A stretch of 64,000 bases of DNA, taken from positions 20,308,020 through 20,372,019 of the forward strand of contig CM042553.1 in assembly GCA_023630585.1 (NCBI GenBank), given 5' to 3'. The notes beneath the pieces are model-generated. The model saw only the letters and a list, made by a program, of their open reading frames with translations. It was not told where the DNA came from and did no database searches. How positions within the stretch are numbered: position 1 is the stretch's first letter; every line of letters starts with the position of its first letter. The position numbers and the translations under genes were made by a program. The DNA is from Cranoglanis bouderius (lineage: Eukaryota > Chordata > Actinopteri > Siluriformes > Cranoglanididae). This document shows positions 35,475 through 46,276 of this stretch, one piece after another.

Positions 35475-35891
35475 GTATTGAGCCTTAATTTCTCTGCTTT
35501 ACTGAGAAACAGGAAGTGGCTGAGAAACTCCTGTTTCAGAAAACTCCCTCTTCTGCATTAATAACATTACTGGTATCGAAGTGGAACGACACCCGTCCTC
35601 TGAGATTTTTGTACTCTGACTCAAAAATGGACTCTTTTTTCCAAAACGAAAAGAAAATTACGTGTTTCATTAGTAATATATTTTTAAAAATGAGGAACTT
35701 CTGAAAAATCTGTCTGCTACTCTTTAGTTTAAATGCAACCTGTTTTGGTTTTACACCTTTTTTTTAGCTTTTAATTGAGTTATTTACTTTCTGCATTTGT
35801 TCACATTAATATATAGATAAATATGAGGTCAAATGGATACCAATAGTAGCGTTTATTTCTTTAACCTGAGCCGCCCTCCTGTTGCCCACAG

Positions 35892-36108
35892 CAAAACCAG
35901 ATCCCAGACTACGCTGAGCTGATCGTTAAGTTTCTGGACGCTCTGATCGACAGCTATCTGCCCGGGATTGATGAGGAAGGCAGCGAGGAGGCTCTGAGGA
36001 CACCCACGTCTCCGTATCCGCCTCCTGTCCAGAGCCAGCTCAGCATCACTGCCAACCTCAACCTCTCCAACTCCATGACCTCTCTGGCAACCTCGCAACA
36101 CTCAGGAG
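35892..36108 (+). CDS. nf1: nf1 exon 48
   Basis: The exon is 217 bp, as in human, with acceptor gcccacag and donor gtcagc. It encodes QNQIPDYAELIVKFLDALID and SQLSITANLNLSNSMTSLAT. The donor runs into (CA)n from 36114. The next intron (36109-39873) carries two Tc1 elements. The muscle exon 48a of mammals was not found there. Confidence 0.96.
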
Positions 36109-36110
36109 GT

Positions 36111-36113
<3 letters not shown>

Positions 36114-36144
<31 letters not shown>
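36114..36144. repeat. (CA)n abutting nf1 exon 48 donor
   Basis: About fifteen CA units begin five bases into the intron (gtcagcacac). Confidence 0.95.
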
Positions 36145-36147
<3 letters not shown>

Positions 36148-36856
36148 CAAAAATATACATCCAATACAACACACATTAAACCATATATTCTGTAATGAGA
36201 GGCACTTTTCAGTCTTAATTTGCCTAGAATTGTTTCAATTTGGAATTTACATCATCTTTACAAACATTCCTAAATGAATGCTCAAGCTGTTGTGGACATA
36301 GACAACACATTTGACATGCTTTCTATGTTTATGTAACATAATCCACACCATCACAGTGGCACTGTTTCTAATATGTTCCTGGTAGATTAATGCAGCCTAC
36401 TGATTACAGCACAAAATCGAAAGAGGCCAGTCATCAAAAAAAGATAAAAGAAAAATTGCATCACCTCTGCTTGTCTCTGCACTTGCTGTTAGCACACATT
36501 GTGACGTTGTACCATCTGTACAGATTTGAAGGCTTGCAAGAGAAGAATTTTTTGGAAGAGCACTTCAAATCTAGTTTTAAATTACTTCAAATGGCTTTTA
36601 AAAAAGTACTAAATTTAACACAGAGCCCGAGGACGTCCTGTTACGCAGCGAGGTCACATCCTTTTTTGCATTAGCTTAATTTGAATATGCGTATTGCTTC
36701 TCATTTGTTTAGTGGGAGTGTTGTTCCAGGAGCTATGAAAATGTTCACTACCATTAACTCGGTGCTAACGTAACCTTGAAACATCGCTTAGGCAGAAATT
36801 CAAAAGCTGCTTATAAAGTAAACTACAAGGTTTCAGCCATGAACTTATACAATATA

Positions 36857-38365
36857 CAGGTGCATCTCAATAAATTAGAATGTCGTGGAAAAGTTCATTT
36901 ATTTCAGTAATTCAACTCAAATTGTGAAACTCGTGTATTAAATAAATTCAAAGTAGTTTTAGACTGAAGTAGTTTAAGTCTTTGGTTCTTTTAATTGTGA
37001 TGATTTTGGCTCACATTTAACAAAAACCTACCAATTCACTATCTCAACAAATTAGAATACTTCATAAGACCAATAAAAAAAACATTTTTAGTGAATTGTT
37101 GGCCTTCTGGAAAGTATGTTCATTTACTGTACATGTACTCAATACTTGGTAGGGGCTCCTTTTGCTTTAATTACTGCCTCAATTCGGCGTGGCATGGAGG
37201 TGATCAGTTTGTGGCACTGCTGAGGTGGTATGGAAGCCCAGGTTTCTTTGACAGTGGCCTTCAGCTCATCTGCATTTTTTGGTCTCTTGTTTCTCATTTT
37301 CCTCTTGACAATACCCCATAGATTCTCTATGGGGTTCAGGTGTGGTGAGTTTGCTGGTCAGTCAAGCACACCAACACCATGGTCATTTAACCAACTTTTG
37401 GTGCTTTTGGCAGTGTGGGCAGGTGCCAAATCCTGCTGGAAAATGAAATCAGCATCTTCAAAAAGCTGGTCAGCAGAAGGAAGCATGAAGTGCTCCAAAA
37501 TTTCTTGGTAAACGGGTGCAGTGACTTTGGTTTTCAAAAAACACAATGGACCAACACCAGCAGATGACATTGCACCCCAAATCATCACAGACTGTGGAAA
37601 CTTAACACTGCACTTCAAGCAACTTGGGCTATGAGCTTCTCCACCCTTCCTCCAGACTCTAGGACCTTGGTTTCCAAATGAAATACAAATCTTGCTCTCA
37701 TCTGAAAAGAGGACTTTGGACCACTGGGCAACAGTCCAGTTCTTCTTCTCCTTAGCCCAGGTAAGACGCCTCTGACATTGTCTGTGGTTCAGGAGTGGCT
37801 TAACAAGAGGAATACGACAACTGTAGCCAAATTCCTTGACACGTCTGTGTGTGGTGGCTCTTGATGCCTTGACCCCAGCCTCAGTCCATTCCTTGTGAAC
37901 TTCACTCAAATTCTTGAATCGATTTTGCTTGACAATCCTCATAAGGCTGCGGTTCTCTCGGTTGGTTGTGCATCTTTTTCTTCCACAATTTTTCCTTCCA
38001 CTCAACTTTCTGTTAACATGCTTGGATACAGCACTCTGTGAACAGCCAGCTTCTTTGGCAATGAATGTTTGTGGCTTACCTAGTGAACCAAACTGAGACC
38101 ATTTTGAAGTCTCAGGAAACCTTTGCAGGTGTTTTGAGTTGATTAGCTGATTGGCATGTCACCATATTCTAATTTGTTGAGATAGTGAATTGGTGGGTTT
38201 TTGTTAAATGTGAGCCAAAATCATCACAATTAAAAGAACCAAAGACTTAAACTACTTCAGTCTGTGTGCATTGAATTTATTTAATACACGAGTTTCACAA
38301 TTTGAGTTGAATTACTGAAATAAATGAACTTTTCCATGACATTCTAATTTATTGAGATGCACCTG
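36857..38365 (-). mobile_element. Full-length Tc1/mariner element
   Basis: Terminal inverted repeats (CAGGTGCATCTCAATAAATT outward, about 100 bp each) are nearly perfect and flanked by TA on both sides (36855-36856, 38366-38367). Length is 1,509 bp. Between them, on the minus strand, is a Tc1-like transposase. Confidence 0.95.
37110..38110 (-). pseudogene. Tc1 transposase with internal stop
   Basis: The open stretch 37358-38005 has an HTH/linker region (GCSQSAVSKHVNRKLSGRK just upstream, then RIVKQNRFKNLSEVHKEW), VLFSDESKICI with the first catalytic Asp, MIWGAMSSAGVGPLCFLK and IFQQDLAPAHTAKS with the second Asp. After GVGVLD the codon is TGA where the family has Trp (TGG). The frame then resumes with PANSPHLNPIENLWGIVKRK, holding the third catalytic residue. 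Protein limits are approximate. Confidence 0.85.
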
Positions 38366-38647
38366 TATATTACAGTGCAATGATATTACATTTTAAATTA
38401 CGCAGTATTTAATCTAAATTATACAATAAAATATAAATTAGAATACAATGATTATTATGCCTTAAAATATAATGACTTCTTGGTCAAGTTGAGCATCCCA
38501 GTTTTACAGAGGGATTATACTGTATGGAATGCCATGTTAGTCCAAATTACATAAATAAATATGCCTATGATATAAAAACTAAAATGAGTCAATGCAGCTA
38601 TAAATATAGAAATGACTCAATATATTGCGAAATAAGTCAATAAAGAA

Positions 38648-39482
38648 AGTGCTGTGAAAAAGTATTTGCCCCATCCTGATTTCTTCTGTTAAATTGTTTC
38701 AGAAATTAAAACAAAATCTAAGATAAAGCAAAGGCAACCTGAGTAAACACAAAATACAGTTTTAAAATGATAATGTTATTTATCGAAGCAAAAAAGTTAT
38801 CCATTAACAACTGGGCCTGTGTGAAAATGTATGTGCCCCCGTAGTTACTAATTCCCCAAATCTATGAAACTGCATTCATAATGGGGTTCAGCTGAACTAG
38901 ACACAACCAGGTCTGATTACTGCAAACCCCGTTCAATCAAATCAACACTTAAATAGAACTTTTTCAACAGCATGAAGTTGGTTAAAAGCTCTTACCCAGT
39001 AACACACTATGCCACAATTATGAAAGAAATTCCAGAAATGATGAGGAAGAAGGTGATTGAAATACATCAGTCTGGGAAGGGTTACAAAGCTATTTCAAAG
39101 GCTCTGGGACTCCAAAGAACCACAGTGAGAGCCATTATCTCCAATTATGGTCTTCAGTCCGTAAGTTGAAACTGGATTATGCAGCAAGACAATGATCCAA
39201 AGCATAGGAGTAAATCCTAGTCCTAGAAGTAAGTGAATCGCAAGTGTTTGGTTGCAGTTATTGCACAACCAGATTTTAAGTTTAAGGGGGCAATTAGTTT
39301 TTCACATGGGTGATAGGTGTTGGATAAATTTTTTTTTTGCTTCAATAAAAAAAGAAATAAATAAAAATTGTAATGTGTGTTTACTCTTCGTTTTATGTTG
39401 TATTTCATTTGAAGATCTAAAACTGTTTAGTATGAGGTACACACAAAAACAGAAGAAATCACAATATTTTTCCACAGCACTG
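38648..39482 (+). mobile_element. Internally deleted Tc1-like element
   Basis: The left end AGTGCTGTGAAAAAGTATTT is mirrored by the right end near 39460-39482 (CACAATATTTTTCCACAGCA then CTG, TA). It keeps an N-terminal helix-turn-helix (PEMMRKKVIEIHQSGKGYKA, KALGLQRTTVRAI at about 39040-39150), then jumps directly to the IMQQDNDPKH motif near 39180. The centre of the transposase is gone. Confidence 0.8.
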
Positions 39483-39873
39483 TAACTTAAGATATTATTT
39501 TATCATACTTTTTTCACAATCACATTGTTACATTTCTGTTTGTTTTTATTTCATAATTGCCCCCCCAACCACTCCAAAAAGACTACTTTTATTTCATAAT
39601 GCCATTTTTCATTTCATACTGAAACTTTTAATTCATCCTGTTGTAATGTGTCAGTCAACACCAGTGGGGCGGAGTCAGAGGAGGTGATTGGTTGCTCACA
39701 CATTCAGGCGTGACTAAAAGTGGACTAATTTTGAATAAAGTGGCATTGTTAGGCAAACTAACTACAGTCTAAATCTTTCCAGCTCCGGTTCTTCTAGGAG
39801 AATCTCTCTTTTTCCTCCACGTACTGGTCTCTGACTCTTAGCAGCTCTCTCAGTGTGTGCTGTCGCTCTGCAG

Positions 39874-40016
39874 GTGTCGATAAGGAGAATGTGGAGTTGT
39901 CTCCGAGTGCGGCGGTTCCCACCAGTGGACGTGCGCGACACGGTTCAGCCAGCCACGTCCAGAAGCAGCGCAGCGCCGGCAGCTTCAAGAGGCCAAGCAT
40001 CAAGAAGATCGTATGA
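39874..40016 (+). CDS. nf1: nf1 exon 49, C-terminus and stop
   Basis: The acceptor is gctctgcag. The exon encodes VDKENVELSPSAAVPTSGRA, then RHGSASHVQKQRSAGSFKRP and SIKKIV with TGA at 40014-40016. The basic, Ser-rich tail (syndecan-binding and phosphorylation region in mammals) is conserved, with a diverged SAAVPTS segment in the middle. Confidence 0.96.
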
Positions 40017-40719
40017 AAACGGCGCCCTCTGCTGGGCCACACACTCCATGCTGCATTTCTTCTCACACACTCCTTCCTTCTGCTCCTCTTAGATTTTTTT
40101 TTTTTTTTTCCCTCCTTCCTTACCTCCGTTTTTAGCCATCCTTTTCAGCCTGACGATCAATAAAAACCACAGGACTAATGGGAAAGAAGTTCTCAAATGT
40201 TTGGGAACCAGTCAGTGTTCGAGGAGAATTTTTTTTCATGTTTATAATGGACCTCTATCTTTTATTAATGCATCTCCACACCTCTTTATTTTTTATTCCA
40301 AACCAGGTATCTAAAGGAAAAGCACTGATATTTACAATTCCAGACTGCATTGAGTGTTTTGTAAGCATTTTTCTTTCTTTCTTTCTTTCTTTTTTTATTA
40401 ATGTTAATGGAAAGTATTAACCAGGTCGCTCTTTCCTCTCTGTTCAGTCTTGTAACATTTCTTGTTTTTTTTTTCTCCATATGGTTTGTTTCTGCGTACA
40501 TTCTGCTCTTCTTAAAGCAAAGGGTTTCTTTTTTTTGAGAGGCCAAAAAGTTTTTGGGATCAAATAGCTCGGTTTTAGAACACATTACTATATATACACA
40601 GTATAATTTGCACTTGAATTACAGTGTGAATGTTTCCAGTCTTGCTTGGGTCTGTAGGTGCAAGACACCTTTCCTGTTTCTTGGCATTTGAGGGCTAATG
40701 ACATTTTTAATAGATAGAT

Positions 40720-41180
40720 CGATAGATAGATGGATGGATGGATGGATGGATGGCTTTGACCATGGTATGCTTGTTGGTGCCAGATGGGCTGGTTTGAGTA
40801 TCGAAGGAACACACCATTTACACGGAATGGTGCGAAAAACAAAAAAGCAGGTTGAAATGCCTGGTTGATGAGAGAGGTCAGAGGAGAATGACCAGGAGGA
40901 TTGGTTGGAGCTGACAGGAAGACTACGATAACTCAACCACTCTTGCACAACTATGGTGAACTGAAAAGCATCTCAGAATGCAAGAATCTGAGGCCACAGT
41001 GGACACAGGCTCACCCAAACTAAGACCGGACAGTTAAAGATTGAAAAATGTTGCCTGATTTTCTCATTTTGGGTGGTTCCTGTGCCCACTGTAGTCTCAG
41101 ATTCCTGTTTTTTGGTGACAGCAGTGGAACCTGATGTGGTCTTCTGCTGTTGCAGCTTATCCACTTCAAGGTTCATTGTG
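40720..41180. mobile_element. Foldback remnant of a Tc1-like element
   Basis: After a (GATA)/(GATG) run (40710-40752), the plus strand encodes pieces of a Tc1-like transposase N-terminal half (VY-TEWCEKQKS, VDERGQRRMTRRI, ADRKTTITQPLLHNYGELKS). From about 41080 to 41178 the same element appears in reverse: CCTGTGCCCACTGTAGTCTC is the near-complement of 40985-41008. Confidence 0.65.
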
Positions 41181-42186
41181 TTGTGTATTCGGAGATGCTT
41201 TTCCGCTCACCACGGTTGTAAAGAGTGTTTATTTGAGTTAACGTAGCCTTCCTGTCAAATCAAACCAATTCTAGATATAATATCAACTGTATGTATGTAG
41301 TGTATGTTCATATACTTCAGAAGGTTTTAACTGGCAGTGTAGGCTTTTTCCCTTAAAACTGTTTAAACTGCATTGTATTGTAATATATCTTTCTCCCTGA
41401 TGATGATATCGCTCAGAGCACTATGATACCCCAGTCTGATTCTGATCAACATCAGACTGAAATACTGAGACGTCACTTGATCAGAATCGAACCATTTCCA
41501 TTTTTATCCACCGTCATCCTTTTTATACACGAAACGACGGCATGCGATGTTGACTAATAATATTCTTCTTTTTACAGCAAAGCCAAGTAGCTCAATTAGG
41601 AGCGGTATTTCCATTAAACACGCCACTAGCTGGAACGTAACGGACACCGACACAGCGGCAAATTTTACAGCATTCGATCAGTATCAGGGATTGGCTAATA
41701 CTCAGAGCGCTGATGTTGGTACCGTGTCAAATAAATCAGCTGTGATGTGTCGCATTGGGAAGGGGATACTTAACAGTATTCGGTGTGGTCACAACAAATC
41801 AAAATGGTACTCGGTTGAGTGTTTACAGTGATTCTATACTTGAATTAGCAAGAAATTTTGAAGCAGTTTTGTGGAGAATGTGAAGGGATGTGACTCTCAC
41901 TATCGCCTGTGAGAAATTTTAATCAAATGTTTAGAAAACCAAAGTCTAGGATATTGGTGCAATATAATCCAAGATCATTCAGCAACACTGCAAGGTTATG
42001 AAGCCTCACCTTTCTGCAGTCAGGTTTTTTTTCTTCATTTTTTTAATATAAAGTACATCAACATCAGGTGTGTGTGTGTGTGTGAGAGCTGGGATATTGA
42101 GCTCTCGAATGGTGGGACCAAGTCTTAATTAGTATTGAATTAGTATTGAAATTGAATGAGGGCACTAGAATGTTGTGTTGGTTCAG

Positions 42187-42521
42187 CGTTTAAAGGTGCA
42201 GTTTGTAATGCTTAAATTAAAAACGTGCAAGATCTCTGATAGTTATAAAATTTCATGGAAAGAGTAGAAATACTGCCATGCAAGTGCATTGGGATGTTCT
42301 GGCATCTCATCCAGGGTGTATTCCCGCCTCACACATAGTGTTCCCGGGTTAGGCTCTGGATCCACGACCCTGAACAAGATGAATAATGCCATGCCGCAGG
42401 CTTGTGAATGCGTTTTTCCAGCTACTGCGCCAGTCTGAGCTGAAGACGGTGTTTTCAGTGCGATTGCAGTTCCTTGCACGTACAACAGAGGGAGCTACAC
42501 ATTTTAAACTGCACCTTTAAG
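42187..42521. mobile_element. MITE with nested L2-like insert
   Basis: Inverted ends TTAAAGGTGCAGTTTGTAAT (from 42190) and ATTTTAAACTGCACCTTTAA (42501-42520) are matched over about 17 bases. Inside, 42305-42385 is the fish L2-type motif, inexact CATCCAGGGTGTATTCCCGC and CCCGGGTTAGGCTCTGGATC. Confidence 0.65.
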
Positions 42522-43401
42522 ACTCTGTGCTACTGTAGGTTTTTTTAAGGTTGAGTTTCTGAATCCCAGAGAGACACTTAATACTGTGTGGGTTTTACTC
42601 TGCCTCACTTCTAAGCCATTAGTGATTAAAAATAGCTAGGTTTACATGTTTATCCACTCAACAGACGCTTTTATCCGAAGTATCATTCAGAATCCAGAGC
42701 GAAGAAGAAATCCAGAGTAAAGTCAGAACAGTTGCAAGCTCTTGTTTAAAGGCCAGATGTGTTTCTCTGACAGACGTTGAACTAATTTTTATTAATTTTT
42801 TAAATCAGTCTGCTCTTCCCTGACTCCCCTTACACGCATACCTGTGATGTCATCGACCGTCCACTAACACTGTCATGTCAAAATATTTTTTTTTTTTATT
42901 ATCACTGATATGAATGAACTTTGGCAAGGAATACGAGGTACGATGGCACTGTGCAGGATTTAATGTTAGAGATTTGTTATGCATTTGTTCTTTTACGCAT
43001 TTAGATTACTTTTTTTTTTACTAAACTGTAGTAAGTTAAATGTCTTTGCTTGACCTTTATAATGTTGATATGTTAATTTTCTTTACTCACATCAGGGCTG
43101 ATTATATTAATGAAGCTTTAAGGACCGTTTTGGATCAAAAAAGGAGAAAAAAAAAAGATCGATGGAGAGTAGAAATGATGAATATTGTTATTAATCAGAT
43201 AACCGTCAATGTATGCAGGTAATATGGCTTTTCCCTCATCTTTGGGGGGTGTGAGAGTGTGTGAGAGTGTGTGAGAACATGTTTAGCCATAGACTTTCAC
43301 AACACCTTAACTAGTTAAAAGTGTAATTCGCTGAAGTTATGCAAAACAGAACTTTTTTTTTTTTCTTCTTCATCTATTTCCGGTTTTGTATGCTTCGCGA
43401 C

Positions 43402-43409
43402 TGTAAATA
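43402..43409 (+). promoter_or_regulatory. nf1: Pumilio-type element in nf1 3' UTR
   Basis: TGTAAATA matches the Pumilio recognition consensus TGTANATA. A second copy lies 60 nt on. Confidence 0.4.
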
Positions 43410-43468
43410 ATTTTGTGTAAAAAAAAAAAAAGAGAAAAAAAATCAAAAGAAAGGTATATTTACTACAC

Positions 43469-43476
43469 TGTAAATA
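43469..43476 (+). promoter_or_regulatory. nf1: Second Pumilio-type element
   Basis: TGTAAATA again, followed by an AT-rich block with TTTTGTAAAAGAG. It counts only if the 3' UTR reaches this far. Confidence 0.4.
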
Positions 43477-43700
43477 CATGTGACAATATATTGTATTATT
43501 TTGCTTTTTGTAAAAGAGTTCAATACTGTACATGTACAACAGAATATGACTTGTCGTTTTGTTGGTAACGGAGACGTCCATCATGTTCACAGCACCATGT
43601 CGTTAAACCTCTGAGGACAAACAGATGGTTACAAACCGAAGATCTAGACAATTGTATAGAAACATGTTGTATAATAAATTCCAGTTATTTCATATTTACA

Positions 43701-45000
43701 CTCCTTACACTAATAAAGTAAATTCTGTCCAGATTGTATTTAATTGGCCTGCACTTGGTGCTGATTATTTGAGTAACTTTATTTTACAGAAACTTGCTGG
43801 TTGGTTCCTATGATAGGTTTGGTACAAAGGCCCAAAATATAATAAATTCTGTTACATCATGTACAATATATTAGGTAATGTGTTTTCGGTTTGATGTAGA
43901 TGCCTAAAAATGTCATCACTGCCAATAACCTAACAAGAATCAGATTTCATTTCATTGTTCTCCACCAAGATGCACACAAACAAAGACTACTTTAGTGTAA
44001 ATAACTGACTACTGTGAACCAGAACCATGAAAAAATGTTGTATTTTGGGTCTTTATATGAATCCTGGTATGCAATGTATGTATTTCATCTGCCCATAATC
44101 TAAGCAAGGAATAAAATAAAGTGCTGCATGCTGTTATAGGAAAATGCTCAGCTACAGGATGGGGTGGTGTGATGCTGCCCGATGCAAAGTTGATTATTTT
44201 CCAGTAACAGCACATCCTATTATGCAACAGCGATTTGTCAAGGATTACAACTGGTATTTGTTGAAGAGCAGCTCGTGAAAGCTTTCATCTGTTTGTAGTT
44301 ACATCTAATGTTGTGGAACATCTGTGAAAGTGTCATGTTAGTGAAAAATCGTAAAGCGCCAAGTTCTCTGTCCTGAGACAGAGAACTTAATATTTTTTGT
44401 ATATTATTTAATTCAATATCCTTTTTTTTTTTTTTTTTTTGTAGTGAATATAACATCTTGGAAGCCGGTCCTGAAGAATGAACGTGCAATAGCACACTGG
44501 TGCATCTGTTCTCAGGAAATTTTTCATAGGTGTGTGTGCATTTTATACACTGTACCGTGGCTTTCGGTTGAATTTCTGTTTGAAAAGTGCAGTTTGGTTC
44601 AACAGGATGCATGCAGAACAGTGTGAAATGGCTTAAAGGCTTAAAGCATTCATCTTTGGGGGAAATTAAACTCACACAGATCTTACGCTTGTGTCAAAAT
44701 GTCCTCCATCAACATGTAAACAATTTAGTGAGACAGAAAGATAGTCTACTGTGATATATTATTGTTCAATTTCATGCATAATAAGTGTTACATGCTGTCA
44801 GAAATCACATAATCTGTTTGAGTTTATAGTTTGAAATGGTTTTGGTGAGGTTTGCATTATTTATTGGGTCTCCAAACATGATTTTGCTTTATGGTAAGTG
44901 TTAAAATTCTGCATATGGTAAAACAATTATGAAAATTCAGCAGTGAAAATACTAAAGATTTTGAGATCATGTCTTTACCTGAGTCAGGCAGAATATCAAC
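43701..45000. other. Intergenic, nf1 to akap1
   Basis: No gene. There are AATAAA runs at 44110-44120 and a poly-T run near 44425. Short ORFs lack recognisable features. Confidence 0.5.
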
Positions 45001-45014
45001 CGGCAGCATGTTGG

Positions 45015-45100
45015 ACATATAGTGCACTATATAGGGTACAGAAGCCTGTAATTGATACTATTCGTAGTGCGCCTATATAGGGAGCGTGAATTCATTCGTA
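45015..45100. mobile_element. Fish repeat fragment (TAGTGCACTATATAGGG)
   Basis: ATAGTGCACTATATAGGGTA and an imperfect repeat TAGTGCGCCTATATAGGGAG 43 bases on belong to a widespread short teleost repeat. Confidence 0.45.
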
Positions 45101-45139
45101 ATTCAGCATCAGTGTTCTATTAATGACCGTTATTACGGG

Positions 45140-45145
45140 CACGTG
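45140..45145. promoter_or_regulatory. E-box near akap1 5' end
   Basis: CACGTG in a locally GC-richer segment about 160 bp before the presumed first splice donor of akap1. It is a single site only. Confidence 0.25.
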
Positions 45146-45259
45146 CGGCTACAGCCAAAGCTAGGCCCAGTAAGTGTTCACTGTCAGCACGGGTTTTTTT
45201 AAAAGGTAAATATTATTCATTTAGTGTTAAAATTGTTTTTTTTTTCTTTCTTTTTTTTT

Positions 45260-45304
45260 CCGTGTGTCACACAAAAACAAGGGTTGTTATTCAAGTTGGT
45301 TCCG
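45260..45304 (+). other. akap1: akap1 5' UTR exon (3' end only)
   Basis: Donor TTCCG|GTAAGT at 45305 pairs with acceptor GTCCTGACAG at 46250, 26 bp before the ATG. Mammalian AKAP1 also has an untranslated first exon. The transcription start is not visible, and the left limit given is arbitrary. Confidence 0.5.
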
Positions 45305-45589
45305 GTAAGTTTGAAATAATTTCAAATGTTTAGGGTACAACCATCAGTGGGTATAACGTTGTTTGTTTTGAGTTTGAAGCTAACATGCTAACGCCGGGTG
45401 TACGGGCCACAGGTGACGTTTGCGGTTTTTTGCAACTGTATTTAAATTAAGTCTGCTAAATGACCTGTAAAAACATAATATAAGAACGTATTTTACATGT
45501 ATTAAACTACAAGATATTAAAATATAAACTGGTTTTATTATTTATTTTTATTCTTTCAAAACCTTTTATAACGTACTTATGATTAGTTC

Positions 45590-46040
45590 GCGAATCGAAT
45601 GAATCGACTCTTTTATTCGGCTCTTTTAGGTAAGGTGAACGTTGTGAGCCGACTCACACATATGAGCCGTTTCGGGTTTTTTAAAAAATGTAATTTAAAA
45701 TGTTTTTTTTTTTTTAAATGATGTTATTTTTCTTGTTATTTATTTATTTTGTACTATATTTCGTCTAGTGTTTTAGGGAATGTGACCAGTTGTCAGGGTA
45801 AATGAAAATTAAGCACAGGCACAATTATTTCTATATATGTCAATGTCATTTGTTGTGCCTTGCTGATTTTTACAAATAGTTAAATAGATTTATAACATAC
45901 AATGCAAAACATGATGTTTTTCGAGCAATTTCTGGGCAAAGAACAATAATTACTGGTCAAAAGATTTTTGGAAAACTTTATTTATTTTAAAAAAAAAATG
46001 CCAATGAGTCATTTGAGAGTCGAATTATGAATCATCTTTG
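45590..46040. mobile_element. hAT-like non-autonomous remnant
   Basis: GAATCGACTCTTTTATTCGG, GAGCCGACTCACACATATGA and GAGAGTCGAATTATGAATCA are variants of a GAGCCGACTC motif known from fish hAT repeats. Borders are unclear. Confidence 0.35.
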
Positions 46041-46276
46041 TATTTCTGGTCAACATTAATTTCCTGTAGACATACTGGTCTGTATCTTGATCAGCTAATT
46101 GGACTTTCCACAGTTTAATAGACTAGAGAATGGACATTTGGAGGATTTTTGGAGGATTCCTCTGGTTGTACTAACCGAGTCACCAGTTTGTTATTCCCTC
46201 ACCTTACACCTGACGAGTTATTTTCTGTCGGTTCTTTGTGGTCCTGACAGGTTAAAGTGGTGCCAGTGACTAGAAA

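Larger units (their letters stand above)
40017..43700 (+). other. nf1: nf1 3' UTR and 3' flank (end not fixed)
   Basis: No ORF resembling a known protein follows the stop. AATAAA occurs at 40159-40164 and again near 43672. Mammalian NF1 has a 3' UTR of about 3.5 kb. The stretch 43380-43530 has UTR-like composition with two TGTAAATA motifs, so a distal end near 43.7 kb is plausible. TE remnants (40.75-41.18 kb and 42.19-42.52 kb) would then lie inside the transcript. The end is inferred. Confidence 0.4.

Noticed and set aside
36390..36674. 94-aa ORF in the last nf1 intron as possible exon 48a
   Set aside because: It shows no resemblance to the short muscle exon and lacks suitable splice sites.
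41547..41831. 94-aa ORF in the nf1 3' region
   Set aside because: No domain, signal peptide or family resemblance, and it lies in UTR-like DNA.
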